From NCBI GenBank assembly GCA_944323275.1, contig CALUSA010000016.1, forward strand, positions 1-32,811: 32,811 nt of DNA. The letters are read 5' to 3'. Each line of letters starts with the position of its first letter. The stretch's first letter is position 1. The stretch is from Candidatus Gastranaerophilales bacterium. Its GTDB lineage: Bacteria; Cyanobacteriota; Vampirovibrionia; Gastranaerophilales; Gastranaerophilaceae. Both the position numbers and the translations under genes were made by a program. The notes under the pieces are model-generated. The model ran no database searches, was not told the DNA's origin, and worked only from the letters and a program-made list of their open reading frames with translations. Below, piece by piece: positions 8,759 through 17,434 of the stretch.

Positions 8759-8787
8759 CTGCCACATTAATAGTTTTGTACTATAAT
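8759..8787 (+). promoter_or_regulatory. Promoter abutting the nitrilase start codon
   Basis: CTGCCA (8759-8764), a 17-base spacer and a perfect TATAAT (8782-8787). Transcription should begin about seven bases later, at or next to the A of ATG 8794, predicting a leaderless or nearly leaderless mRNA. Confidence 0.6.
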
Positions 8788-8793
8788 TTTAGA

Positions 8794-9624
8794 ATGAAAT
8801 TAAAGGTTTTACTTGTACAAAACAGTGCAATAATAGGTAACAAAAAAGCGACTTTTGATAATATTGATTCACTTTTGAGTCAGTATAAAGACTCGCAAAT
8901 TGACCTGATTATTTTACCTGAAGTCTGGTCAATTGGCTGGTATTGCCAAAACTTTACCGCTGAAGCAGAAACCTTAGAAAACAGCCCCAGCATAGATTTT
9001 TTAAAAGAAATCGCACTTAACTACAAAGCAAACGTCATAGGCGGAAGCATAATTCTAAAAAATGAAGATAAATATACCAATACCTGCCCGATTATTTCAA
9101 CAAAAGGCGAACTTGTTAGCACTTATAACAAAATGCACCTGTTTTCCCATAAAGGTTCGGAAGAAAATAAATATATAACTGTCGGCAACGAATTAAAAAT
9201 TATCAACTACAAAAACACTAAAATAGGTCTAACAATCTGCTATGATATAAGATTTCCCGAAATATACAGAGAATATTCAAAACACGGGGTTGAAATTTTT
9301 ATAAACATGGCAGCCTGGTCAAATAAAAAGCCGGAGCACTGGGAAATAATGCACAGAGCAAGAGCAATAGAAAATCAGTGCTATATGATAACTGTTGACC
9401 AAACAGGCAAAATTACAGATAAAGAATACAACCTCGGCAACTCTATGATAATTAACCCCTGGGGGGATATAGAAGCCTCACTGCATGCCGAAGAAGCTTG
9501 TTTGTTATACAGTATTGATACAGACAAAGTAAATGAGTTGAGAAAAAGTTTTCCGCTCATTTCCGACAGACGGGATACTGACTTTAAAACTTTTAATTAT
9601 AAGGAGATAAACCTCTATGAATAA
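8794..9624 (+). CDS. Carbon-nitrogen hydrolase (nitrilase superfamily, omega-amidase-like)
   Basis: Hydrolyses a C-N amide bond; the substrate is not evident, and small omega-amides as in Nit2/YafV-type enzymes are the best guess. The Glu-Lys-Cys triad is clear: E43 in ILPEVW, K113 in YNKMHLF and C149 in ICYDIRFPE (numbered from ATG 8794). The length of 276 residues is typical and there is no signal peptide. An in-frame TTG at 8776 would add six residues, but a strong -10 box (8782-8787) overlaps that stretch, so ATG 8794 is preferred. There is no Shine-Dalgarno sequence, which fits leaderless translation. The 3' end overlaps the next gene by eight bases. Confidence 0.88.
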   Translation: MKLKVLLVQNSAIIGNKKATFDNIDSLLSQYKDSQIDLIILPEVWSIGWYCQNFTAEAETLENSPSIDFLKEIALNYKANVIGGSIILKNEDKYTNTCPIISTKGELVSTYNKMHLFSHKGSEENKYITVGNELKIINYKNTKIGLTICYDIRFPEIYREYSKHGVEIFINMAAWSNKKPEHWEIMHRARAIENQCYMITVDQTGKITDKEYNLGNSMIINPWGDIEASLHAEEACLLYSIDTDKVNELRKSFPLISDRRDTDFKTFNYKEINLYE

Positions 9625-10966
9625 AATTAAATCAACTATAATATTTATCGGACTTCTTGCATTAAGCGTCAATGCCGCTTTTTGTGCAGGTATAGATTCA
9701 ATTATAAAAAAATCCGAACTTAACAAAACAGCGACAATAGCCGTATCCGTCAAAGATGCAAAAACAGGAAAGACTATATACGAATACAATGAAAACAAAT
9801 TAATGAATCCCGCCTCAGTGCAAAAAATATTTACAATGAAAGCAGCTTATGACGTACTAACGCCTGAATATACTTTTGATACAAAAGTTTTTGCCGATAA
9901 AAATAACAATTTATATATAAAGCTATCAGCAGATCCGTCGCTTACCACCGGCGATTTAAAAAAACTGCTTAAAGAAGCAAAAGAATTATATAAAAAGCCT
10001 TTTAACGATATAGTTATTGATTCAACTGTTATTGATAACAAACAATGGGGTGTCGGTTGGATGTGGGATGACGACACTAATGAACTATTACCAAAATACT
10101 CACCATACACAATAAATCAAAACAAAATTGACATAACTATTACACCGAATAAAAATAACACCATAGATATAAAAAACAAAAGCGATTATCACATGATGTT
10201 TGTTAACCTCTTAAAAACAGGCACTACAAACAATATTGTTTTTGAAAGAACCCCATGGCTGTCATCTGACATGACATACTTAACAGGAAGTGTGCACAGC
10301 CAGATAAATAAAAAATTACCTGTTAATTCTCCACAGGCATACTTTACAAATGAATTGCGCAAAGCTGTTTCTGCTGCAGGCTTAAAATATTCGGGTCAAA
10401 TAAAAACAGCACCTGTTCCAGGAAATGCAACCTTAATCACAAAACATTCAAGCGACTCTCTTGAAAATCTTCTTGCAGAAACTTTAAAAGAGAGCAACAA
10501 TTTATATTCCGAATTAATATTCAAAGCTGCTGCCGCAAAATATACAAAACAACAGGGCACAACTCAAAAAGCCGTTGACATGTACAAAAAATATTATTCT
10601 GAAATAACATCAACTTCTGAAATGATTACAGTTGATGCATGCGGAATTTCAAGAAACGACCTTTTAACAGCAGACTGGACTACAGAAGCACTTAATAAAA
10701 TATATAAAGGAAAAGAATTTGACAAATTTGCAATGCTATTGCCAAAACCTATGGAAGGCACCCTGCGTGACAGATTAATAAACATAAGCTTACGTCTGAG
10801 AGCTAAAACTGGAACAGCAAGCGGAATCAGCTCAATTGCCGGATATATTGACACAAAAGATAATAAAAAATATTCTTTTGCAATATTTATCCAAAACCAT
10901 AACGAACCTGTAGAAAATGTTAAAAAATTTGAAGATGATATAATTAATGAAATTTATAAAATGTAA
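9617..10966 (+). CDS. dacB: D-alanyl-D-alanine carboxypeptidase/endopeptidase (PBP4 family)
   Basis: Periplasmic penicillin-binding protein that trims or cleaves peptidoglycan cross-links. Residues 1-24 form a signal peptide (basic start, hydrophobic IIFIGLLALSV, AFCA cleavage region). The three active-site motifs are S67-V-Q-K70, S293-N-N295 and K397-T-G399, with the large insert between the first two motifs that is typical of PBP4 (class C). The length of 449 is normal. The ATG overlaps the nitrilase stop in ATGAATAA and is preceded by AGGAG, so translation of the two genes is probably coupled. No terminator follows; the next gene starts 106 bases later. Confidence 0.9.
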   Translation: MNKIKSTIIFIGLLALSVNAAFCAGIDSIIKKSELNKTATIAVSVKDAKTGKTIYEYNENKLMNPASVQKIFTMKAAYDVLTPEYTFDTKVFADKNNNLYIKLSADPSLTTGDLKKLLKEAKELYKKPFNDIVIDSTVIDNKQWGVGWMWDDDTNELLPKYSPYTINQNKIDITITPNKNNTIDIKNKSDYHMMFVNLLKTGTTNNIVFERTPWLSSDMTYLTGSVHSQINKKLPVNSPQAYFTNELRKAVSAAGLKYSGQIKTAPVPGNATLITKHSSDSLENLLAETLKESNNLYSELIFKAAAAKYTKQQGTTQKAVDMYKKYYSEITSTSEMITVDACGISRNDLLTADWTTEALNKIYKGKEFDKFAMLLPKPMEGTLRDRLINISLRLRAKTGTASGISSIAGYIDTKDNKKYSFAIFIQNHNEPVENVKKFEDDIINEIYKM

Positions 10967-11072
10967 TTAGGCTAAATATATTAGGCAAATAAAATTAAAA
11001 TAATATATAATTAAATTGTTATTGACTTATTATTGTAAATAATTAAAACTAAATAAAAAAGGATATAGAGGT

Positions 11073-11840
11073 ATGAAATTCAAAAAAATTATTTTAGGGT
11101 TAGTATTATTATCATTTCTGGCAATACAAGCCGGAGCATTCGCTGAAACATCAGATGCAACAATTCGTGCAATGGTAACAAAATACAAACAGCAAAACTA
11201 TCTTGGATGTTTACAAGATTCAATTGATATTATTAAAGAAGACCCGACAAACATTTATGCACATTATTATAAAGGATTATCCTTCTTTCAATTAGGTAAA
11301 TTTGAGTCTGCTGATGAATCATTCACTAATGTAATAAATCTAAATTCTAATGAAACCCTCGTTCAATACGCCGCAAGAGCCAAAGCATGTATCAAAACAC
11401 CTGAATATTGCAGTTATTATGCAGAAGGCAATAAAACTGATTTAGATAAATTTATTCAATCAAAAAAATTCTATGATATTCCTGTTCAGGCAGAAGTTAA
11501 TAAAAAGAAACTCGACAGAATCAGAGAAAACATTAATGACAGTGTAAAACAAGATGTTTCACAACCTCAAAAATCAGAAATGCCAACTAACGAAGAAATA
11601 GCAAACGCTGTTAAAACACTTGCTAAATTAGGCATTAACCCGATGGGGCAAATGGCGCAGCCAATGTCTTATCAAAATCCTGAGATGATGCAAATGAGCA
11701 TGCTGCTCGGTAACAATACACAGCAAAATAACGGAATGAACATGCTTCCGCTGTTGATGATGAATCAAAACGGCAGCCAGAACATGTCACCGGAGCTGCT
11801 TGAAACAATGATGATGAATCAAATGACACCAACTTATTAA
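11073..11840 (+). CDS. Exported TPR-repeat protein with Met/Asn/Gln-rich tail
   Basis: Residues 1-24 are a signal peptide (KKIILGLVLLSFLAIQAGAFA). Residues ~27-100 contain at least one clear TPR pair (IYAHYYKGLSFFQLGKFESA), suggesting a protein-binding scaffold in the periplasm or on the surface. The C-terminal third (about 185-255) is low in complexity and very rich in Met, Gln and Asn, with repeated MMMNQM-like runs. I know no defined family for the whole protein. Upstream TTGACT at 11022-11027 with a weak TAAAAC -10 and AAGGA/GAGG before the ATG give plausible expression signals. The gene ends 27 bases before fliW. Confidence 0.75.
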   Translation: MKFKKIILGLVLLSFLAIQAGAFAETSDATIRAMVTKYKQQNYLGCLQDSIDIIKEDPTNIYAHYYKGLSFFQLGKFESADESFTNVINLNSNETLVQYAARAKACIKTPEYCSYYAEGNKTDLDKFIQSKKFYDIPVQAEVNKKKLDRIRENINDSVKQDVSQPQKSEMPTNEEIANAVKTLAKLGINPMGQMAQPMSYQNPEMMQMSMLLGNNTQQNNGMNMLPLLMMNQNGSQNMSPELLETMMMNQMTPTY

Positions 11841-11867
11841 TCTAAATATTGTGTACGGTATAAAATC

Positions 11868-12311
11868 ATGCAAATTAAAACAACCAGATTTGGGGAAATT
11901 ATTATAGACGACAATTTAATATTTGATTTTGTTCAGCCGATAATCGGTTACGATAAATTGAGCAAATACGTATTAATTGAACATAAAGAAAATTCGGTTT
12001 TCAAATGGCTGCAGTCCATAGAGGAGCCTTCACTTGCATTTCCGGTATCATCCCCTGCTTTGTTTAATATAGATTATCAATTTGAAATTCCTACCGATAC
12101 AGCTGAAAAAATTGATTTGAAATCTGTTGATTCACTTATATCGTTAAACATAGTGACTATACCGGCGTCTAATCCGCAAAAAGCAACAATCAATCTTCTT
12201 GCTCCGATTATTATCAACGCAATAAACAAACAGGGAATGCAAATAATACTGTCTAATTCAAATTATCCTGTAAAATATTCACTTTTTGCAGATAAAACAA
12301 CTACTAAATAA
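11868..12311 (+). CDS. fliW: FliW, CsrA antagonist / flagellar assembly factor
   Basis: FliW binds CsrA and blocks its RNA-binding activity, and in flagellated bacteria is released from this role by flagellin. The sequence has the family's start ([17 protein letters not shown]), the [12 protein letters not shown] strand, [16 protein letters not shown] and the end segment [14 protein letters not shown]. The length of 147 is typical. It is directly followed by csrA (28-base gap), the usual fliW-csrA pair. No Shine-Dalgarno sequence is seen; TATAAAAT ends just before the ATG. No flagellar gene lies in the window, so the partner that would sequester FliW is unclear here. Confidence 0.88.
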   Translation: MQIKTTRFGEIIIDDNLIFDFVQPIIGYDKLSKYVLIEHKENSVFKWLQSIEEPSLAFPVSSPALFNIDYQFEIPTDTAEKIDLKSVDSLISLNIVTIPASNPQKATINLLAPIIINAINKQGMQIILSNSNYPVKYSLFADKTTTK

Positions 12312-12339
12312 TCAAAAAAATCCCGTGATTGGAGAAATA

Positions 12340-12618
12340 ATGCTTGTATTGGCACGAAAAATCGGCGAAAAAATAATTTTAAATGATAATATAGAAATTA
12401 TTGTACTTGATACAAACCAAAATACGGTAAAATTGGGTATCAATGCACCGAAAAATGTTTCTGTATATCGTGAAGAACTTTATAAAGAAATCAAACAAAA
12501 TAATATAACAAGCCAAAATGTCACACCTGATTCGATTAATGAACTGGCACAGCTGCTTGATTCAACTACGATAAACAATGACATGGTTCAAAAACTGACA
12601 AACAAAATAACAGATTAA
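12340..12618 (+). CDS. csrA: CsrA, post-transcriptional RNA-binding regulator
   Basis: Dimeric RNA-binding protein that recognises GGA motifs near ribosome sites. The start is set by GGAG five bases before ATG 12340; the open frame extends 18 codons upstream into the fliW end, but [12 protein letters not shown] is the canonical CsrA N-terminus. The strand residues and the key R44 in VSVYREELY are kept. At 92 residues it is longer than the usual 60-75, owing to a polar C-terminal extension (about 57-92). It lies between fliW and a repeat-type protein in an apparent operon. Confidence 0.9.
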   Translation: MLVLARKIGEKIILNDNIEIIVLDTNQNTVKLGINAPKNVSVYREELYKEIKQNNITSQNVTPDSINELAQLLDSTTINNDMVQKLTNKITD

Positions 12619-12622
12619 TGTC

Positions 12623-13300
12623 ATGGACAAAAAAGAAATACTAACGAAGTTTTACGTTGATAAAGACTACTCAAGACTAAAATCAGCACTTATTGCATCT
12701 GAATCACCTTATGAACTTGATATTCTGGCAAAAATTTATATAGAAGAAAAAAACTATAATGAAGCTGCAAGAATTTACTATAAATCAGGGATGCTTTATG
12801 AATACGGCAGATGCTGTCTTTTATCAGGAAATATTGAAGAAACCTCTCATATCTGGCGCACGATTAAAGAAGACAATCCTGCCACACTATGGGGCAAATC
12901 CCTTCTCGAATTTATAAATCTGTATGTGGTTAATATTCCAACTTTTTTCCAAATCAGAGCCTTTCTTGAGGTTGATTTAGATGCACTGCTGCAGGCGGAC
13001 TTGATAACTTATTGCGAAAATATTGCAAACGGCGCACATCTGTTTGCTCAAAATAATCCGGAAAGCTACAAATTCATAGGGAGAGTTTTTGTAAACAATA
13101 AATATTACGAACTAGCCGAATTGTTCCTTAAAAAAGCAAAAGATGTCTGTTATGTTGACCCTGAAGTACATTTTCTTCTTGCAAAATGCTATCTTCATAA
13201 GAATGATATAAAAAAAGCAAAAGCGTCGCTTAAAACCAGTATGGAAAAAGGCTACGGCTACTATCCGGCAAAAAAATTACTGAAAGAAATAAATACATAA
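12623..13300 (+). CDS. Cytoplasmic TPR-like helical repeat protein, 225 aa
   Basis: It starts four bases after the csrA stop and probably belongs to the fliW-csrA operon. No signal peptide. The sequence consists of helical hairpins with TPR-like spacing: ILAKIYIEEKNYNEAARIYYKSG near residues 34-56, FIGRVFVNNKYYELAELFLKKAK around 150-172 and HFLLAKCYLHKNDIKKAKASL around 180-200. Such proteins act as binding scaffolds; the partner is unknown. The position suggests a link to FliW/CsrA, which is inference. The ribosome site is weak and overlaps the csrA end, consistent with translational coupling. Confidence 0.72.
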   Translation: MDKKEILTKFYVDKDYSRLKSALIASESPYELDILAKIYIEEKNYNEAARIYYKSGMLYEYGRCCLLSGNIEETSHIWRTIKEDNPATLWGKSLLEFINLYVVNIPTFFQIRAFLEVDLDALLQADLITYCENIANGAHLFAQNNPESYKFIGRVFVNNKYYELAELFLKKAKDVCYVDPEVHFLLAKCYLHKNDIKKAKASLKTSMEKGYGYYPAKKLLKEINT

Positions 13301-13309
13301 AAATTTAAG

Positions 13310-13339
13310 TTGAAACATAACTATTATATGAGGTACAAT
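13310..13339 (+). promoter_or_regulatory. clpC promoter
   Basis: TTGAAA (13310-13315), an 18-base spacer and TACAAT (13334-13339). This predicts a leader of about 70 bases before the clpC start. No CtsR-type operator was recognised. Confidence 0.55.
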
Positions 13340-13414
13340 AATTTATGAATTAGTGTTATTAAGTTTATAAATAACTTTAATAGCATTTAAACATATACGG
13401 ACAGGAGTTAATAA

Positions 13415-15883
13415 ATGTTTGAACGTTTTACAGAGAAAGCGATAAAAGTAATCATGCTCGCACAAGAAGAAGCGAGAAGATTAGGGCATAACTTCGTCGG
13501 AACAGAGCAAGTTTTGCTGGGACTTATTGGCGAAGGTACCGGAGTTGCTTCTAAAACGCTGAAATCAATGGGCATAACACTTAAAGATGCAAGAGCTGAA
13601 GTTGAAAAAATTATAGGCAGAGGCTCAGGTTTTGTTGCTGTTGAAATTCCATTCACACCAAGAGCAAAAAGGGTTCTTGAATTGTCATGGGATGAAGCAA
13701 GACAACTCGGACACAATTATATTGGTACAGAGCACCTCTTACTCGGACTTATAAGAGAAGGTGAAGGCGTTGCCGCACGAGTACTCGAAAATCTCGGTGT
13801 TGACTTAAACAAACTGAGAAGCAATATCATAAAAATGCTCGGTGAATCAAAACCTGCCGCACAAACAGCTACCGCAGGCACAGCCTCCGGCGGAAAAACA
13901 AAGACACCGTCGCTTGATGAATTTGGTACGGATTTAACACTTGCAGCGCAGGAACAAAGACTTGACCCTGTTGTCGGCAGAGAAATGGAAATTGAACGTG
14001 TTATCCAAATTCTTGCAAGACGTACAAAAAATAACCCGGTGTTAATCGGTGAACCCGGTGTTGGTAAGACGGCAGTTGCCGAAGGTCTTGCCATAAGAAT
14101 AGTAAACTCTGATGTTCCGGATATTCTTGAAGGCAAAAAGATTATCCAGCTTGATATGGGGCTGCTTGTTGCCGGTACAAAATACAGAGGTGAGTTTGAA
14201 GAACGCCTTAAAAAAATCATGGACGAAATCAGACAGGCTGGTAACGTTATTCTCGTAATTGACGAAATGCACACTTTAATTGGCGCAGGTGCTGCTGAAG
14301 GTGCAATTGATGCAGCTAACATTTTAAAACCTGCATTATCAAGAGGCGAAATCCAAGTTATCGGTGCAACAACACTTGATGAGTACAGAAAATACGTTGA
14401 AAAAGACGCAGCACTTGAAAGAAGATTCCAACCCGTAATTATAGAAGAACCGTCAATTGACGAATCAATTGAAATTATCAGAGGCTTAAAATCAAAATAC
14501 GAAGAACACCACAGATTACAAATCTCCGATGAAGCTATTATTGCAGCGGTTTCTTTATCTGATAAGTATATTACGGACAGATTTTTACCTGATAAAGCAA
14601 TAGATATTATTGATGAAGCAAGCTCTAAAGTACGTTTGAACGTAAGCTCACTTCCTCCGGAAGGCAAAGAGCTTGAAAAAGAACTCAAAAATATTATTAA
14701 GCAAAAAGAAGATGCTATCAGAAATCAGGAATTCGAGCATGCCTCAAACCTGCGTGATAAGGAAGCTGATTTAAAAGAAAAAATCAGAGAAATGTCACAA
14801 CAATGGAAAGATGAACACGACGCTAATAAACCTGTAGTTACGGCTGAACACGTAGCAGAGGTTGTCAGCACAATGACAGGTATTCCGACAACCAAAATAA
14901 CGGAAAAAGAATCCGAAAGATTGCTAAAACTTGAAGATACACTTCACCAGAGAGTAATCGGACAAGATCAGGCGGTTGTTTCTCTTGCCAAAGCTATAAG
15001 ACGTGCAAGAGTCGGATTAAAGTCACCAAACAGACCAATTGGCAGCTTTATCTTTGCCGGTCCGACAGGTGTTGGTAAAACAGAACTTGCCAAAGCTCTT
15101 GCAGAAGCCGTATTCGGTTCAGAAGAAAATATGATAAGAGTTGACATGTCCGAATTTATGGAAAAACACTCGACTGCAAAACTTATCGGCTCACCTCCGG
15201 GCTATGTAGGCTATGACGATGGCGGACACCTTACTGAAACCATACGTAAAAAACCGTATTCGGTAGTATTGTTTGACGAAATCGAAAAAGCACACCCTGA
15301 TGTATTTAACATCATGCTGCAAATCCTTGATGACGGTCGTTTGACAGATGCAAAAGGCAGACATATTAACTTTAAAAATACTATTATAATCATGACAAGT
15401 AACGTTGGTGCAAGTATGATTACAACGTCATCAAAACTCGGCTTCTCTGTTGCTACAGATGAATCTAAAGACAAATACGAACATCTTAAAGATACTGTTA
15501 TGGAAGAAATGAAAAAAGCCTTCAGACCTGAATTTCTTAACAGAATCGACGATATTATCGTATTCTCACACCTTAGCAAGCCTGAAATCAGAGAAATCGT
15601 TGACCTCATGTTTAAAGATCTTGTTAAACGTATTCAGTCACACGACTTTACAATTGAAGTTTCTGATGAGGTAAAAGATTACCTTGCTGATGAAGGATAC
15701 TCGGAAGCCTACGGTGCTCGACCGCTTAGAAGGGTTATACAGAAGAAAATCGAAGACACACTGGCAGAAGAAATCCTTAACGGTAAGTACAAACCCGGGG
15801 ATGTTATCTCGGCTAAACTCGAAGACAAGAAAATTGTTTTTGAAAAAGTCGGAGAAAAACAGGAAGCGGAAACTGCAAAATAA
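13415..15883 (+). CDS. clpC: ClpC, Hsp100 AAA+ unfoldase of the Clp protease
   Basis: Hexameric ATPase that unfolds substrates and feeds them to ClpP. Two N-terminal Clp_N repeats (residues ~5-140) are followed by AAA-1 with Walker A GEPGVGKT (212-219) and Walker [11 protein letters not shown] middle domain with the UVR-like segment (about 427-462) marks ClpC rather than ClpA or ClpB. AAA-2 has Walker A GPTGVGKT (549-556), [13 protein letters not shown] and the ClpB-D2 small domain. The length of 822 matches cyanobacterial and Gram-positive ClpC. AGGAG precedes the ATG. mcsA, mcsB and ctsR are not adjacent, as in cyanobacteria. A strong terminator follows. Confidence 0.96.
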   Translation: MFERFTEKAIKVIMLAQEEARRLGHNFVGTEQVLLGLIGEGTGVASKTLKSMGITLKDARAEVEKIIGRGSGFVAVEIPFTPRAKRVLELSWDEARQLGHNYIGTEHLLLGLIREGEGVAARVLENLGVDLNKLRSNIIKMLGESKPAAQTATAGTASGGKTKTPSLDEFGTDLTLAAQEQRLDPVVGREMEIERVIQILARRTKNNPVLIGEPGVGKTAVAEGLAIRIVNSDVPDILEGKKIIQLDMGLLVAGTKYRGEFEERLKKIMDEIRQAGNVILVIDEMHTLIGAGAAEGAIDAANILKPALSRGEIQVIGATTLDEYRKYVEKDAALERRFQPVIIEEPSIDESIEIIRGLKSKYEEHHRLQISDEAIIAAVSLSDKYITDRFLPDKAIDIIDEASSKVRLNVSSLPPEGKELEKELKNIIKQKEDAIRNQEFEHASNLRDKEADLKEKIREMSQQWKDEHDANKPVVTAEHVAEVVSTMTGIPTTKITEKESERLLKLEDTLHQRVIGQDQAVVSLAKAIRRARVGLKSPNRPIGSFIFAGPTGVGKTELAKALAEAVFGSEENMIRVDMSEFMEKHSTAKLIGSPPGYVGYDDGGHLTETIRKKPYSVVLFDEIEKAHPDVFNIMLQILDDGRLTDAKGRHINFKNTIIIMTSNVGASMITTSSKLGFSVATDESKDKYEHLKDTVMEEMKKAFRPEFLNRIDDIIVFSHLSKPEIREIVDLMFKDLVKRIQSHDFTIEVSDEVKDYLADEGYSEAYGARPLRRVIQKKIEDTLAEEILNGKYKPGDVISAKLEDKKIVFEKVGEKQEAETAK

Positions 15884-15890
15884 AATAAAA

Positions 15891-15923
15891 AAAAGAAACG
15901 GGAATTGCTTCCCGTTTCTTTTT
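15891..15923 (+). terminator. Terminator after clpC
   Basis: GAAACGGGAA-TTGC-TTCCCGTTTC forms a perfect 10-bp stem with a 4-base loop, extended by A/T pairs and followed by five T. It starts seven bases after the stop codon. Confidence 0.9.
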
Positions 15924-16058
15924 AATAATAAAATTATAAATGCACACCACACAGCCGTCAAAACTTTACAAAACTTTTCACAAAGACTCATAAATTTGAT
16001 ATCATAAAAATAGTAATTAATAATATTAACAAGTACTATTGAACACAGGTAAAGATTA

Positions 16059-16916
16059 TTGGATAAGAAAAAGATTTCAGCAATTTTATTAGCGGGGATA
16101 ATGTTTGTTTTTGCACTGCAAAGCAGTGCGCAAGCAGCTTCGGCACCAAAATTAAAACCCAGAGTAAAAGTAGAAAAATCTACCAATTACAAACCTTCAG
16201 CCAAAAAGCAAAATTACACAAAACAAACGGAAAATACTAAAAAAAATGATGCTAAAAAACTAAAAAATAAAAAACAAACACAAAAAACAAAACCCCAAAA
16301 AGAAACTAAAGTTCACAAAGACAGTGCAGGAAATCCAATATCCGAAAAACAAAAAGAACGCACTAAAAATTTAAAAAAGACCTATAAAAAAGTAACAAAA
16401 GATGAACGCATTATGGAAGCTGTAGACCTATTAAGCGGCGGCCTGGGTGAATTTTCAAGACGTGCAATACTTGGTAACAATCTTTCAGAAAAGCCTATAC
16501 AAATCAGTTTTGAAGACTTGAGCAGTTTCGGTCAGGCATATTCACATTTTGACGCAATCGGATGGAAGAAAAAAGACAGGTTATATATTTACATAAACAA
16601 AAAGCATCAAGATGCACCAAAAACGGCATTAGCTGCAGTACTTGCTCACGAAGCACTGCATCAGGACGACTTTAACTCGTTAAATGAAGAAACCTACGCC
16701 TGGACAATGGAAGCGGCTGTGTGGACACAACTGTCGGAAAAATATCCTCAATACAGTGAAAGCATGCATCCTCTGGTCGTACGGGAAAATACGCTTAAAA
16801 AATTATTTATAAGAGGAAATTATACAAGTAAATTTATAAGAAAAACAGTTTTTGCAAATCCAGGATATGCCAACCTGCCGTCACGTTCGCCCGGGTTTGA
16901 AGACGATAATCTGTGA
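16059..16916 (+). CDS. Exported HExxH protein, putative zinc metallopeptidase
   Basis: A TTG start is used, with AGG about ten bases upstream. Residues 1-27 form a signal peptide (ISAILLAGIMFVFAL, SAQA cleavage region). Residues ~28-115 are a Lys/Gln/Asn-rich basic linker. The C-terminal half has H197-E198-A-L-H201 in LAAVLAHEALHQDD, then N209-E-E-T-Y-A-W-T-M-E218, a pattern typical of gluzincin-type peptidases where a downstream Glu is the third zinc ligand. Substrate unknown. The basic linker could bind peptidoglycan, nucleic acid or another acidic polymer; this is a guess. The gene is isolated between two terminators. Confidence 0.75.
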   Translation: MDKKKISAILLAGIMFVFALQSSAQAASAPKLKPRVKVEKSTNYKPSAKKQNYTKQTENTKKNDAKKLKNKKQTQKTKPQKETKVHKDSAGNPISEKQKERTKNLKKTYKKVTKDERIMEAVDLLSGGLGEFSRRAILGNNLSEKPIQISFEDLSSFGQAYSHFDAIGWKKKDRLYIYINKKHQDAPKTALAAVLAHEALHQDDFNSLNEETYAWTMEAAVWTQLSEKYPQYSESMHPLVVRENTLKKLFIRGNYTSKFIRKTVFANPGYANLPSRSPGFEDDNL

Positions 16917-16944
16917 AAAAGAGATGTCAAAACATCTCTTTTTT
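16916..16944 (+). terminator. Terminator after the HExxH gene
   Basis: AAAAAGAGATGT-CAAA-ACATCTCTTTTTT: a 7-bp core stem extended by A-T pairs, a 4-base loop and a T-run, starting at the stop codon. Confidence 0.88.
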
Positions 16945-17005
16945 GTTAACAAAGTAAACTAAAGCTTTGTTAAAATAAAAAAGTTGTTAAAAATAATTAA
17001 AAGTC

Positions 17006-17053
17006 GTTACTTATGCTTTACAAAATTGCATATTTATATTGAAATAGTATAAT
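17006..17053 (+). promoter_or_regulatory. acpP promoter with overlapping TTACA motif
   Basis: TTGCAT (17026-17031), a 16-base spacer and TATAAT (17048-17053). Just upstream, GTTACTTATG and TTTACAAAA (17006-17025) form an imperfect direct repeat that overlaps the -35 box and resembles the HLR1 element bound by cyanobacterial RpaB. Confidence 0.55.
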
Positions 17054-17100
17054 AAAGTTAAAATATATACGTAGTTAATTTAAAAAGAGGATGAAAAAAC

Positions 17101-17334
17101 ATGAGTACAGTTCTTGAGAGAGTAAAAAAAGTTGTAGTTGAACAATTAAGCGTAGACGAAAATTTAGTTACTCCTGAAGCTAGCTTTACAGCAGATTTAG
17201 GTGCTGATTCTTTGGATACAGTTGAATTGGTTATGGCTTTTGAAGATGAATTTGGATGCGAAATTCCTGATGAAGAAGCTGAAAAAATCGCTACAGTTCA
17301 AGACGCAGTAAATTACATTGAATCTCATTCATAG
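17101..17334 (+). CDS. acpP: Acyl carrier protein
   Basis: Carries growing fatty acyl chains on a phosphopantetheine arm. All 77 residues align with bacterial ACP: the attachment site is S37 in [18 protein letters not shown], followed by the acidic helix II recognised by fatty-acid enzymes and [16 protein letters not shown] precedes the ATG. It is followed by fabF, the classical arrangement, but a stem-loop lies in the 100-base gap and may lower read-through so that ACP is made in excess. Confidence 0.97.
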   Translation: MSTVLERVKKVVVEQLSVDENLVTPEASFTADLGADSLDTVELVMAFEDEFGCEIPDEEAEKIATVQDAVNYIESHS

Positions 17335-17353
17335 TTTATTGCAAATAAATTTT

Positions 17354-17406
17354 GTGGGGAGCATATTAAAACATACTCCCCACTATTTTACCGATTTATG
17401 TCGGTA
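17354..17406 (+). terminator. Stem-loops between acpP and fabF (attenuator-like)
   Basis: GTGGGGAG (17354-17361) pairs exactly with CTCCCCAC (17376-17383) around a 14-base loop; only a short TATTTTA follows, so termination may be partial. A second hairpin, TACCGA-TTTATG-TCGGTA, follows at 17389-17406. Confidence 0.55.
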
Positions 17407-17434
17407 ATATTCTCAGAGAAGTAAAGGTTAGAAA

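Noticed and set aside
8776-8793. TTG start for the nitrilase gene
   Set aside because: A strong -10 box overlaps it, so it would precede the transcription start; ATG 8794 also gives the typical N-terminus.
12286-12339. Upstream ATG for csrA
   Set aside because: It lies within the fliW end with no ribosome site and adds 18 unrelated residues before the canonical MLVLARK start.
13717-14688. 323-codon open frame antisense to clpC
   Set aside because: It lies entirely opposite the strongly conserved clpC coding region, is Ser-rich low-complexity as expected for a shadow frame, and has no recognisable domain.
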